From: Defluviimonas salinarum
GTDB lineage: Bacteria > Pseudomonadota > Alphaproteobacteria > Rhodobacterales > Rhodobacteraceae
Direction of reading: 5' to 3'
Length of the DNA stretch: 33,852 nt
Assembly: GCF_026013545.1 (NCBI RefSeq)
Contig: NZ_JAPDOG010000035.1
Coordinates: 1 to 33,852 of the forward strand
Position numbers and translations under genes: made by a program. A model generated the notes under the pieces. The model was given only the letters and a program-made list of their open reading frames with translations. It made no database searches and was not told the DNA's origin. How positions within the stretch are numbered: the first letter of the stretch is position 1; each line of letters begins with the position of its first letter. This document shows positions 8,346 to 15,852 of the stretch, in pieces.

Positions 8346-9923
8346 TCACTTCATGTTCTGCAGGGCATCGAAGGCGGCATCGGCGCTGTTCTGAAGCGCA
8401 CGCCCCATCGCGTCGATCTGATCTCTCCGTTGCCGGATGACATTGCGCGTCCCCACGGCCCTCTGATCTCTTCTCATGTCGGCAAGCCAGGACCGAGCCG
8501 ACCGCACCACCTCGGGATCGGATGACTCTAGCGCCCGCCACAGCAAGCTCTGGGCCTCGTAATAGTCGGACGTTGCCACATCGACCTCGCCGTCATAGAT
8601 CACGCGAGCGAGGCTGATGAGGGCCCAATCACTGCCTGCTGAGATACTCCGCTCTAGATAAGAGATCGACGCATTCTCGTCCTTGGGGACTCCAGCAAGG
8701 CCAGTGCCATACCACCATCCAAGCATATTCAACGCCGGCGCGTGTTCTTGTGCGCTTGCTTTCTCCATCCAGTACAAAGCCTTTTTGAAGTCGATGTCCA
8801 CGGCTTTGCCAGTCGCATAAAGAACAGCAAGATCATACTGCCTGTCGGCATCTCCGCTCTCAGCCTGCCGAACCATCTCTTCAATCTGTCTATGGACAGG
8901 TGACCGTTGTTCGACTTTTTGCTGTGCTGCTTTGACGCCCAGTTCCGCAGCAAGCGCGTAGAGGCGATCAGCCTCCTCAATGTAGCGGTCGACGCCTCGA
9001 CGTCCGTGTTCGAATATCCTCGCCAGTTCAAGGAGTGCGCCGCCATGGCTATCGCGCGCTGCAGCTGTGTAATGTGTTATGGCATTTCTTGGCTGGCCTT
9101 GCCTCATCCAGAAGCTTGCGATTTCAAACTGGGTTTCAGGATCTCCCGCTCTCACATTAGCTCGACTGAAGTCCAGGCGAAGGTCGAAGGGTCTTTCCTC
9201 GCCATCCAGGATGGTCCCAGGCTTCAGCCTGCATTGCTCATCCAGCGGAAGGGATACCTTCGGTCGCTGCTCCAGAGGCACCGTGAAGTCTTTCCAGCCG
9301 ACCATTCCGTCGCCTTCGAAAACAAGGCTTATGCTTTTTTCATTACACTGGGGAATTTCGCGTTTGTACGCGGACTCGAACGCATGAATATCGGTCGGAG
9401 GGTTGAGCGGATCGAAATTACTGTATCTTTCTGGCCTATCCGCGGGCCATTTGATCTCGCAGCAATCCAAGCGATCGTCGTTCACTCTGCACTCGAGGAC
9501 GGTTTCTCGGATCGTGTAGAATTCCACTGCATCAAGCAGCGAGCACCCTTGCGCGTTTTTTGCAACATTGGCGTTTGGCTGTTTGAAAACCCAGTCTTCG
9601 GCTGGCACTCCGCCAGTACGTCGGCCCACCAGGGGTTTGCATTCCTCCGATACTTCGAATTGCAGTTGGCCCTGTTCATGCGATTTGATCCAAACCCCGC
9701 GGATACTGCCGTCCCGCAAGAAATTGATGTAAAGTTTATGGTTGCAAGCCTCCGTTCCAAAGCAGCATTCAGCATACAAGGGGCCCGGCGCCTTGCACTG
9801 GACCTCCCCCATATTGGTCCGGTGGGTCCCGACAAATGCGTTTGAATAGCAAGCGGCATTCAACTCTTGGGCCTGCGCAATCGAGAAACCCAAGGCCACC
9901 GGCACGAAAACGAGCCGAACCAT
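8346..9923 (-). CDS. Secreted Sel1-repeat protein with duplicated Cys-rich N-terminal module
   Basis: 525 aa. The start at 9923 is chosen because GGAGG lies nine bases upstream and a signal peptide follows at once (hydrophobic core about residues 2-15, likely cleavage after AQA, about residue 18); the longer frame from 9938 would start inside that ribosome binding site. Residues 25-95 and 127-231 each carry six cysteines in the same order, C-x17-C-x8/9-CC-xn-C-x34/37-C, indicating an internal duplication. Residues about 255-470 hold Sel1-like/TPR helical repeats (YDLAVLYATGKAV, MLGWWYGTGLAG, LARVIYDGEVD). The protein is probably periplasmic, where the cysteines could pair. Codon use is less G/C-biased than in the neighbours, suggesting transfer. 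Function unknown. Confidence 0.8.
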   Translation of the reverse strand: MVRLVFVPVALGFSIAQAQELNAACYSNAFVGTHRTNMGEVQCKAPGPLYAECCFGTEACNHKLYINFLRDGSIRGVWIKSHEQGQLQFEVSEECKPLVGRRTGGVPAEDWVFKQPNANVAKNAQGCSLLDAVEFYTIRETVLECRVNDDRLDCCEIKWPADRPERYSNFDPLNPPTDIHAFESAYKREIPQCNEKSISLVFEGDGMVGWKDFTVPLEQRPKVSLPLDEQCRLKPGTILDGEERPFDLRLDFSRANVRAGDPETQFEIASFWMRQGQPRNAITHYTAAARDSHGGALLELARIFEHGRRGVDRYIEEADRLYALAAELGVKAAQQKVEQRSPVHRQIEEMVRQAESGDADRQYDLAVLYATGKAVDIDFKKALYWMEKASAQEHAPALNMLGWWYGTGLAGVPKDENASISYLERSISAGSDWALISLARVIYDGEVDVATSDYYEAQSLLWRALESSDPEVVRSARSWLADMRRDQRAVGTRNVIRQRRDQIDAMGRALQNSADAAFDALQNMK

Positions 9924-9943
9924 CTGGCAGTCCTCCAAATGCT

Positions 9944-9972
9944 ATTATAGCGCAGACAGGTTATCTAATAAA
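9944..9972 (-). promoter_or_regulatory. Candidate sigma-70 promoter of the Sel1 gene
   Basis: On the minus strand a perfect TATAAT lies at 9949-9944, about 20 bases before the chosen ATG at 9923. A weak -35 candidate TTTATT lies at 9972-9967 with 17-base spacing. The predicted transcript would start just before the GGAGG ribosome binding site, giving a very short leader. Only the -10 match is convincing. Confidence 0.4.
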
Positions 9973-10039
9973 GGAACGCCTGAATAACCGTAAGCGTCCG
10001 GTGTGACCGCCCTGCCGCGGGGTGAGAGAGCGGGATAGC

Positions 10040-10059
10040 GTCCACCATCGATAGTGGAC
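10040..10059. repeat. Near-palindrome centred on ATCGAT
   Basis: GTCCAC (10040-10045) and GTGGAC (10054-10059) are inverted copies around CATCGATA, whose core ATCGAT is itself palindromic. It lies just before the IS5 fragment that starts near 10089. It could be an operator or a remnant of an IS junction; nothing in the sequence decides this. Confidence 0.3.
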
Positions 10060-10088
10060 ACTATGGTGCGGGCGTGGCGCGGCGGACT

Positions 10089-10362
10089 AAGACGCTCTAC
10101 AACCGCTGGAAGCGGTGGGGTGACATGGGTGTCTTCGCCCGGATGATGGAGGGGCTGGCCTCCAAAGGTGCCGAGCAGAAGACCATCATGATCGACGCGA
10201 CCTATCTGAAAGCGCACCGCACGGCCTCGAGCCTGCGGGCGAAAAAAGGGGATGCGGGCGTCTGATTGGGCGCACGAAGGGCGGACTGAACACCAAGCTG
10301 CATGCGGTCACGGACGCGAAGGGCCGCCCTCTGCGGTTCTTCATGACAGCGGGCCAGGTCAG
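10089..10362 (+). pseudogene. IS5-family transposase, internal fragment
   Basis: From about 10089 the plus strand reads KTLYNRWKRWGDMGVFARMM and then KTIMIDATYLKAHRTASSL, the central part of IS5/IS427-type transposases. At 10242-10247 six A residues followed by G occur. Continuing in the -1 frame gives GRLIGRTKGGLNTKLHAVTDA and on to FFMTAGQV, where similarity stops at 10362. The zero frame stops at 10263-10265. IS427-like elements often use -1 frameshifting at such A runs, so the frameshift itself need not be a lesion. Both ends of the gene are missing, however, so the fragment is dead. Confidence 0.8.
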
Positions 10363-10469
10363 ATGGGATGGTTGCCGCCCTCCCCGGACGGCATCGCAAT
10401 GTGCCAGGATCGTGGTGTTCAACGCCACGCAAGGGAGAGGACGGCGAAATGAAGGTGATCCTCCCCCAA

Positions 10470-10535
10470 TGAAGTGGTCCGCCGTTATGTTAAGGAAAAC
10501 GGAGGATCAGAATGGCTACGAAGCGGCACAAGCCG
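10470..10535 (+). mobile_element. IS3-family left end and first codons of its orfA
   Basis: Sequence from TGAAGTGGTCCGCCG at 10470 through a strong AACGGAGGATCAGA ribosome binding site to ATG at 10512 and MATKRHKP matches the left end and orfA start of IS3-family elements (usual continuation EEIVxKLRQ). After residue 8 or so the frame switches to phage tail sequence (GDGSGDVYFHLD). Only this end remains, and it supplies the start codon and ribosome binding site of the truncated tail gene that follows. Confidence 0.65.
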
Positions 10536-12926
10536 GGCGACGGCTCAGGAGACGTGTATTTCCACCTCGACTCGCTCTGGTCGGACGCCAGCATCGACTT
10601 CATCGGCATCGACAACTACATGCCGCTCTCCGACTGGCGCGATGGCTTCGACCATGCCGATGCCCTGCAGGGCTGGCCCGCCATCCATGATCGCGCCTAC
10701 CTGCAGGCCAACATCGCGGGCGGCGAAGGCTTCGACTGGTTCTACGCCAGCGCGGCCGACCGATCCGCGCAGATCCGCACCCCGATCACCGACGGAAGTG
10801 CGGGCAAGCCCTGGGTCTTCCGCTACAAGGATCTCCGCGCCTGGTGGTCGAATCCGCATTACAACCGTCCGGGCGGGATCGAGAGCGCCACGCCCACGTC
10901 ATGGGTGCCGCAGTCGAAGCCGGTCTGGTTCACCGAATTGGGGTGCCCGGCCATCGACCGGGGCACGAACCAGCCGAACGTCTTCTTCGACCCGAAGTCC
11001 TCGGAGAGCTTCACCCCGTACTTCTCCCGCGGCGGGCGCGACGACGCGATCCAGCGCGCCTATCTCGAGGCCAGTCATCTCTGGTGGGATCAGGGCGCGA
11101 ACAATCCAACGTCCTCCGTTTATGGCAGCCGGATGGTGCACGTTCCCGAATGCGCCGCCTGGACCTGGGACGCGCGGTCCTATCCGTTCTTCCCCGAACT
11201 CACCGGCGTCTGGACCGACGGCCCGAACTGGCGGCTCGGCCACTGGCTGACGGGACGGCTGGGCGCGGTGTCGCTGGCCGGCCTCGTACGCCACCTCTGC
11301 CTGCGCGCCGGGCTATCTGAGGCGCTGATCGACGTCTCCGGTCTCTGGGGCGCGGTGGAGGGCTATGTCATCGGCGCCCTTGAAAGCCCGCGCGCGTCGA
11401 TTTCCACGCTGGCGCGGCACTTCGGTTTCGATGCCATCGAGACCGAGGGCGTGATCCGCTTCGTCATGCGCGGCCGGGCCTCGGTTGCGACGCTGGCCAT
11501 CGACGATCTGGTGGCCGCCCGCGAGGGCGAGGCCTTCGAACTCAGCCGCGGCCAGGAGACCGAACTGCCGCAGGCGCTGAAATGGCAGGTCGCCCGGGCC
11601 GACGAGGACTATGACGCGGCCCTCGTCGAGGCCCGCCGCATCACCGTCGATACCACCCGCATCGCCTCGGAAAGCTTCCCGATGGCGATTCCGCCCGAGG
11701 AGGCGGAACGCCGCTGTCGCCGCGCGCTGATGGAGGCCTGGATCGGCCGGGAAAGCGCCACCTTCCGCCTGCCGCCGTCACGGCTTGCCCTCGATCCGGC
11801 CGACGTGATCCGGCTCGCCCATGACGGCCGTGAGGTGGAATTCCGCCTCGTCTCCGTCGCCGATGCCGAGGCGCGGGGGATTGAGGCCGTCCGCCAGGAC
11901 CGGGCCGCGTACGACCTGCCACCCGGCGATCCCCGGCCCGCGAGCCTCGCGAGCCCCGTCGTGTTCGGCACGCCGGAGGTGGTGATGCTGGATCTGCCGC
12001 AGATCAGCGAGGACCAGCCCGCGCATCGCCCGCTGATCGCCGCCCATTCCAGCCCCTGGCCGGGCGAGATCGCGGTCTTTCGCAGCGCATAGACAGACGG
12101 GTTTGATCTGCTGACGACCTTCGGCAGTCGGGCGCGGATCGGCACGCTGGCCTTCGACTTCCACCCCGGGCCGACCTCGCGCTTCGATCTCGGCAATGCG
12201 CTGGTCGTCGACCTGCATTCGGGGACGCTGGAAAGCGTGACCGACGTTGCCCTCTTCGGCGGCGCCAATGCGCTGGCGGTCGAGACGGCAGCAGGTATCT
12301 GGGAGATCGTCCAGGCAGGCCAGGCCGAACTGATCGCCCCCGGCCGATATAGGCTGACCCGCCTCCTGCGCGGCCAGCGGGGGACGGAACAGGCGATGGG
12401 CAATCCCACCCCGGCAGGGGCAAGGGTGGTGGTACTGGATACTGCCCTTGCTCCGCTGCCCATCGCCGAGGCCGACCTCGGGCGCCCATGGAACTGGCGG
12501 GTGGGCCCGGCCGTGCGGGCGGTCAGCGACGACAGCTACGCGGGCTTCGGCTTCACGCCGACCGGTCGCGGCCTTGTCCCGTTCGCCCCGGTTCATGTCG
12601 AACAGCCGTGGCGAACGGCGCGCAGCCCCGGCGATCTGACGATCCGCTGGACGCGGCGATCCCGCGCGCTGGTCGCCGATGCCTGGGAGCAGGTCGAGGT
12701 GCCGCTTGATGAAAAGAACGAGGCCTACGAGGTCGAGATCCGCCACGGCGCAACCGTCAAGCGCACGCTGACCAGCAACACGACCTCGGCCCTCTACACC
12801 GCCGCTGAGCAGAGTGCCGACTGGGGCGCCCCGCTCGGGCCCGGCCAGACGCTGGTGATCCGCGTCTCCCAGCTTTCGAACCGCCTCGGCCGCGGCACCC
12901 CCGCCGCGGTCACGCTCCAGTTCTGA
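10512..12926 (+). pseudogene. GTA/phage tail-tip host-specificity protein, 5' truncated and with in-frame amber stop
   Basis: Read through, the frame is 804 codons. Intact GTA-type tail-tip proteins (RcGTA gp15-like, with a glycoside-hydrolase/TIM-barrel-like GTA domain and a baseplate-hub-like region) are about 1,300 aa, so roughly the first 500 residues are missing. The remaining part starts inside the TIM-barrel-like domain (DVYFHLDSLWSD, FIGIDNYMPLSDW, KPVWFTELGCPAIDRGTNQPNVF). The first eight or so codons come from an IS3 orfA. A TAG at 12090-12092 interrupts the frame after AVFRSA; the same frame then continues with normal family sequence (TDGFDLLTTFGSRARIGTLAF) to the stop at 12924-12926. 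A single base change, for example TCG to TAG, would explain it. Either piece alone is unlikely to work. Confidence 0.82.
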
Positions 12927-12947
12927 TCCTTTCTACCAGGAATCCCC

Positions 12948-13694
12948 ATGTCCGACACCACGACCCATCTCTGCCTGCCCTATCTTCTGGCGGCGCAGGC
13001 CCAGAAGCATGTCACCCACAACGAGGCACTGCGCCTGCTCGATGCGATGGTGCAGCTCTCGGTTCTTGACCGCACGCGCCCCGCGCCGCCCGCGAGCCCC
13101 GCCGATGGCGACCGGCATCTCGTGGCCCCGGGCGCCACCGGTCTCTGGGCAGGCTGGGATCTGAACGTGGCCTTCCGGGTCGACGGCGCCTGGATGCGGC
13201 TGGTGCCGCGTACCGGCTGGCTCGCCTGGATCGCGGCGGAACAGGCCTTCGCCGTCTGGAACGGCAGCGCCTGGACGACGTTCGCCGACGCCTTCGGATG
13301 GATTGCACAGGGCCCGAGCGTGACGGTGGCGCGTGGCCCTGGTGGGGCTTCAACCGGCCTGGCCGTGCAGGCGGATCTGCTGTCCCCGCTGTCCGGGCCG
13401 TCGCACGGGTCGACCATGGTCATTCCGGATCGGGCGATCGTGCTTGGCGTCTCGACCCGGACGGTCGAAGCGATCACCGGCGCGACGTCATTCGATTGCG
13501 GCATTCCGGGCGAGCCCGGGAAGTTCGGCGGAAGCCTCGGCACCGCGCCGGGCAGCAGCAATATCGGGGTGATCGGTCCGCAGGCCTTCTATGCCGACAC
13601 CCCGATCCGGCTCACCGCGAATGGTGCCGATTTCACCGGCGGCGCCGTGCGCATCGCGGTCCATACCCTCACATTCGAAAGCCCCGGGGCGTGA
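12948..13694 (+). CDS. DUF2793 phage structural protein
   Basis: 248 aa. The N-terminal half (LCLPYLLAAQAQKHVTHNEALRLLDAMVQ, then a region rich in tryptophan-containing beta segments) is the DUF2793 domain, common in Rhodobacterales prophages and GTA-related loci next to the tail-tip gene. The C-terminal part (about 120-248) looks like an all-beta variable domain, as in receptor- or carbohydrate-binding spikes and fibres. It starts 21 bases after the tail-tip gene ends, and the ATG follows a short purine tract. A role in host-surface binding is inferred from family and position. Confidence 0.8.
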   Translation: MSDTTTHLCLPYLLAAQAQKHVTHNEALRLLDAMVQLSVLDRTRPAPPASPADGDRHLVAPGATGLWAGWDLNVAFRVDGAWMRLVPRTGWLAWIAAEQAFAVWNGSAWTTFADAFGWIAQGPSVTVARGPGGASTGLAVQADLLSPLSGPSHGSTMVIPDRAIVLGVSTRTVEAITGATSFDCGIPGEPGKFGGSLGTAPGSSNIGVIGPQAFYADTPIRLTANGADFTGGAVRIAVHTLTFESPGA

Positions 13695-13760
13695 TGCGGT
13701 GCCGCCGCACCGCGGCCCCAGGCGTCGCCATTGGCGCAACCCCAGGAAGGAGACGGCGGA

Positions 13761-14027
13761 ATGCCGGCCATCGACGAAAACCAGTATACGCCACCCCTCA
13801 GAAGCGATCCGGCATCGAATGCCGGTGCGATCACGCCAAGCGACGGCGAGGACCTCGCCTATGCGACGCGGGGCCTCATGGCCGACGGTGCAGGCACGAT
13901 CCGCGTGCTGATGTTGGGCGGCCAGACCGTTACCTTCACGGCGTTGGCCAGCACGGTCTATCCGTTTCGCGTGACGCAAGTGTTTGCCACCGGGACCACC
14001 GCGACCGGCGTTCTCGGGCTGTGGTGA
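13761..14027 (+). CDS. Small spike-base-like protein (RcGTA Rcc01079-type)
   Basis: 88 aa. The ATG at 13761 is chosen because AAGGAGACGGCGG lies just upstream; a longer frame from 13731 has no such site. The pattern of an acidic, polar N-terminus (SDGEDLAYATRGLMADGAGTIRVLML) followed by short beta segments and TVYPFRVTQVFATGTTATGVLGLW resembles the small base proteins that anchor RcGTA head spikes. In R. capsulatus the base protein and a spike-fibre protein are encoded side by side; here the DUF2793 gene lies immediately upstream. The family match is from memory of the motif and is not exact. Confidence 0.65.
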   Translation: MPAIDENQYTPPLRSDPASNAGAITPSDGEDLAYATRGLMADGAGTIRVLMLGGQTVTFTALASTVYPFRVTQVFATGTTATGVLGLW

Positions 14028-14028
14028 C

Positions 14029-14376
14029 ATGAAGATGCGCAGTCCCCAGAGGATGGCCGTCTCGGTCAACACATGGCTCTTGCATGTCAGTTCCGGCCTC
14101 TCGATGCGCCAGATCGCCCGATTGCAGGGGGTGGCGCCCTCCACGGTCATGCGCCGCATACGCTGGTGCGAGGATCTGACCGATGACCCCGTCCGCGGGC
14201 CGCGCCTGGAGTGTCTGGCCGAGAAAGCCCGCAGCCATGAGACGCTTGTGAGGGCGCTCATTCTTTTTGCCGAGATCATCGCGCCGCAGCGGCACTCGGC
14301 CAGCCAGAAGCCGAAGACGGGGCGCGATCGGCTCAATGATCGCCTCCCGGCAGCAGCCCTTCACCCCGACCGATGA
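14029..14376 (+). CDS. Helix-turn-helix protein, probably truncated
   Basis: 115 aa. Residues about 10-45 (NTWLLHVSSGLSMRQIARLQGVAPSTVMRRIRWCED) form a clear helix-turn-helix, like the N-terminal HTH of Rhodobacterales DUF6456-type regulators (SxRxIARxxGxxxSTVxRxxRxxE). The remainder after about residue 70 is not recognisable and ends in a composition-driven tail, so the conserved C-terminal domain seems lost. The ATG at 14029 lies one base after the stop of the upstream spike-base-like gene. It could be a phage regulator or a host gene fragment picked up by the prophage. Confidence 0.5.
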   Translation: MKMRSPQRMAVSVNTWLLHVSSGLSMRQIARLQGVAPSTVMRRIRWCEDLTDDPVRGPRLECLAEKARSHETLVRALILFAEIIAPQRHSASQKPKTGRDRLNDRLPAAALHPDR

Positions 14377-14389
14377 CGGAAATCCCAGC

Positions 14390-14698
14390 ATGACCGACAA
14401 GCCGACGCTACTCGACAGTGTGGCGCAATCGTTTCGCGACCATGGTCTGACCGCAGCCATCACCGCCCTGATGGGCGGCAGCCTCGCCATTGCCGCCACC
14501 GTGACCCGCAAGGCCTTCACGAACGAGGCCATGCTCGAGCGCCTCGACCGGGAACTGGCCGCCGAACGCGAGCGCGTCGATCGCCAGCGCGCCGAGGATC
14601 GCAAGACCGACGCCGACCGGCTGGAACGCATCGAAACCGATATCCGCGCCATGCGCGATCTGATGTTCGAGGCGTTCCAGCGCAGCCGCGCCGACTGA
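14390..14698 (+). CDS. Holin-like small membrane protein with coiled coil
   Basis: 102 aa. A short polar N-terminus is followed by one hydrophobic segment (about residues 18-38, LTAAITALMGGSLAIAATVT) and a long charged heptad-like coiled coil (about 45-100, LERLDRELAAERERVDRQRAEDRKTDADRLERIETD). The position directly before an M15 endolysin and the single membrane segment suggest a lysis role such as holin or anti-holin, but no specific family was recognised. The start at 14390 is the first ATG that gives a normal N-terminus; the longer upstream frame overlaps the HTH gene with non-coding character. Confidence 0.6.
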   Translation: MTDKPTLLDSVAQSFRDHGLTAAITALMGGSLAIAATVTRKAFTNEAMLERLDRELAAERERVDRQRAEDRKTDADRLERIETDIRAMRDLMFEAFQRSRAD

Positions 14699-14735
14699 AC
14701 GACGACCATCACCCTGACATTGAAGCCACCACCCG

Positions 14736-14765
14736 ACCCGCCTCAGAGGCGGGTTCTTCATTTGG
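14736..14765 (+). terminator. Rho-independent-like hairpin
   Basis: ACCCGCCT (14736-14743) pairs with AGGCGGGT (14747-14754) around a three-base CAG loop, followed by TTCTTCATTT. The stem is strong and G/C-rich but the T tract is interrupted. It sits between the holin-like gene and the endolysin, so it may only attenuate transcription. Confidence 0.5.
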
Positions 14766-14774
14766 AGGACCCCC

Positions 14775-15449
14775 ATGCCGACGCTGACCTACGCCCACTA
14801 CCGCGATGTGCCGGAGGCCACCTGGCGCTGGCCCAGCTTTTCGCCTGCCGAGATCGCCTGCCGCGGCACCGGTGCAGTCAGGATCAACACCGAAGCGCTG
14901 GACAGGTTGCAGTCCCTGCGCAACCGGCTTGGCAAGCCGCTGATCGTCCGCTCCGCCTACCGCAGCCCCGAGCACAACCGCGCCGTCGGCGGAGCGCCGG
15001 CCTCGAAGCACATGGCCGGCACCGCCTTCGACATCGCCATGGCCAACCACGATCCGGTGGCCTTCGAGGCCGCCGCCCGGGCCGTCGGCTTCCTCGGCTT
15101 CGGCACCTATCCCCGCTCGGGCTTCATGCACATCGACCTCGGCCCCGCGCGGTCCTGGGGCGAGCCCTTCCCGACCCCCCCTATCCCCTTCGCCGTGGAA
15201 GTGCCGCCCGCGCGGGAAGTCCTGGGTGAAAGCCGCACCCTGCGCGGGGGTGGCGCCGCAGGAGCCGCGACGGTGGGTGCGGTCGGGGTCGAGGTGCTGC
15301 AGGACGTACTGGCCGAAACGCAGTCCAGCATCCAGCCGCTCGTGCCCTATCTCGACACGCTGCGTTGGGTGCTGATCGCCATCGCCCTGACCGGCATCGC
15401 GGTCACCATCCATGCGAGGCTCGACGACTGGAAACGGGGCCAGCGGTGA
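14775..15449 (+). CDS. Endolysin, M15-type zinc peptidase with C-terminal membrane anchor
   Basis: 224 aa. The N-terminal 130 residues are a peptidase M15 / D-Ala-D-Ala carboxypeptidase-like domain. The zinc ligands are visible as His79 and Asp86 (SKHMAGTAFDIAM) and His119 (GFMHIDLG), with the substrate-region motif RSAYRSPEHNRAVGG before them. A linker and Gly/Ala-rich segment lead to a hydrophobic helix at about 196-213 (LRWVLIAIALTGIAVTIHA). It would cleave peptidoglycan cross-bridges at the end of phage growth. GGAGG lies nine bases before the ATG. Its stop overlaps the next gene's GTG. Confidence 0.85.
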   Translation: MPTLTYAHYRDVPEATWRWPSFSPAEIACRGTGAVRINTEALDRLQSLRNRLGKPLIVRSAYRSPEHNRAVGGAPASKHMAGTAFDIAMANHDPVAFEAAARAVGFLGFGTYPRSGFMHIDLGPARSWGEPFPTPPIPFAVEVPPAREVLGESRTLRGGGAAGAATVGAVGVEVLQDVLAETQSSIQPLVPYLDTLRWVLIAIALTGIAVTIHARLDDWKRGQR

Positions 15450-15715
15450 TTGGTTGGCTCCTCACCCACGGCCCGGCGCGCAAGGCGCTGGGCCTGATCC
15501 TCGCCGCCGCAACGATCCTGCTGTTCCTTCTGAACTTGCGTCGCGCAGGCGAGCGCACCGGGCGCTTGCCGCCGATTGAAAATGCTTCAATGACCCGTTG
15601 CCGTAAGCTTCTTATTCAATCCGGCGGCCGGTGTAGCGCCGCGAGGCGCGTCTACCAGACTGTACCCGCGAGGCGATATTCTGACCGGGTGGGCCGTCGC
15701 GCCGGTCCAGCATGA
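15446..15715 (+). pseudogene. Spanin/Rz-like phage membrane protein, 3' truncated
   Basis: A GTG start overlaps the endolysin stop (GTGA). The first 40 or so residues (IGWLLTHGPARKALGLILAA, then ILLFLLNLRRAGERTGR) are an N-terminal membrane segment plus the beginning of a coiled-coil arm, as in small lysis proteins that follow endolysins. Near 15565 the sequence changes to unrelated DNA and the frame only happens to stay open to 15713-15715. The junction marks the edge of the foreign block at 15.6-17.3 kb. Confidence 0.55.
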
Positions 15716-15812
15716 CCGATGCTCATTCGTTCGTTTACGATTCAAGGCCAGAAAAGCACCGCTCGCATCTGGCGACGTTGGCGCTCGCGTTCCGCAAATC
15801 CCCTTTTGCGTG

Positions 15813-15818
15813 TATAAT
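15813..15818 (+). promoter_or_regulatory. Candidate -10 element of the twin-CX3C gene
   Basis: A perfect TATAAT at 15813-15818 lies 34 bases before the ATG at 15853. No good -35 is visible (TTCCGC at 15790-15795 is weak). The surroundings are AT-richer than the phage genes. A strong GGAGGGAGG ribosome binding site follows at 15838-15846. Confidence 0.45.
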
Positions 15819-15852
15819 CTCCTTCCTACAATCACTTGGAGGGAGGCGAACA

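Noticed and set aside
8907-9845. Plus-strand 312-codon frame opposite the Sel1 gene
   Set aside because: The minus-strand frame has signal peptide, ribosome binding site, repeats and patterned cysteines; the plus frame has none.
12237-12926. Separate gene for the part after the amber stop, starting at GTG 12237
   Set aside because: Family-like sequence continues without break from before the stop codon, so it is the remainder of the same gene, not an independent one.
15639-15676. CGCGAGGCG repeated twice about 30 bases apart
   Set aside because: Short and G/C-rich; two copies are not enough to support a regulatory or mobile origin.
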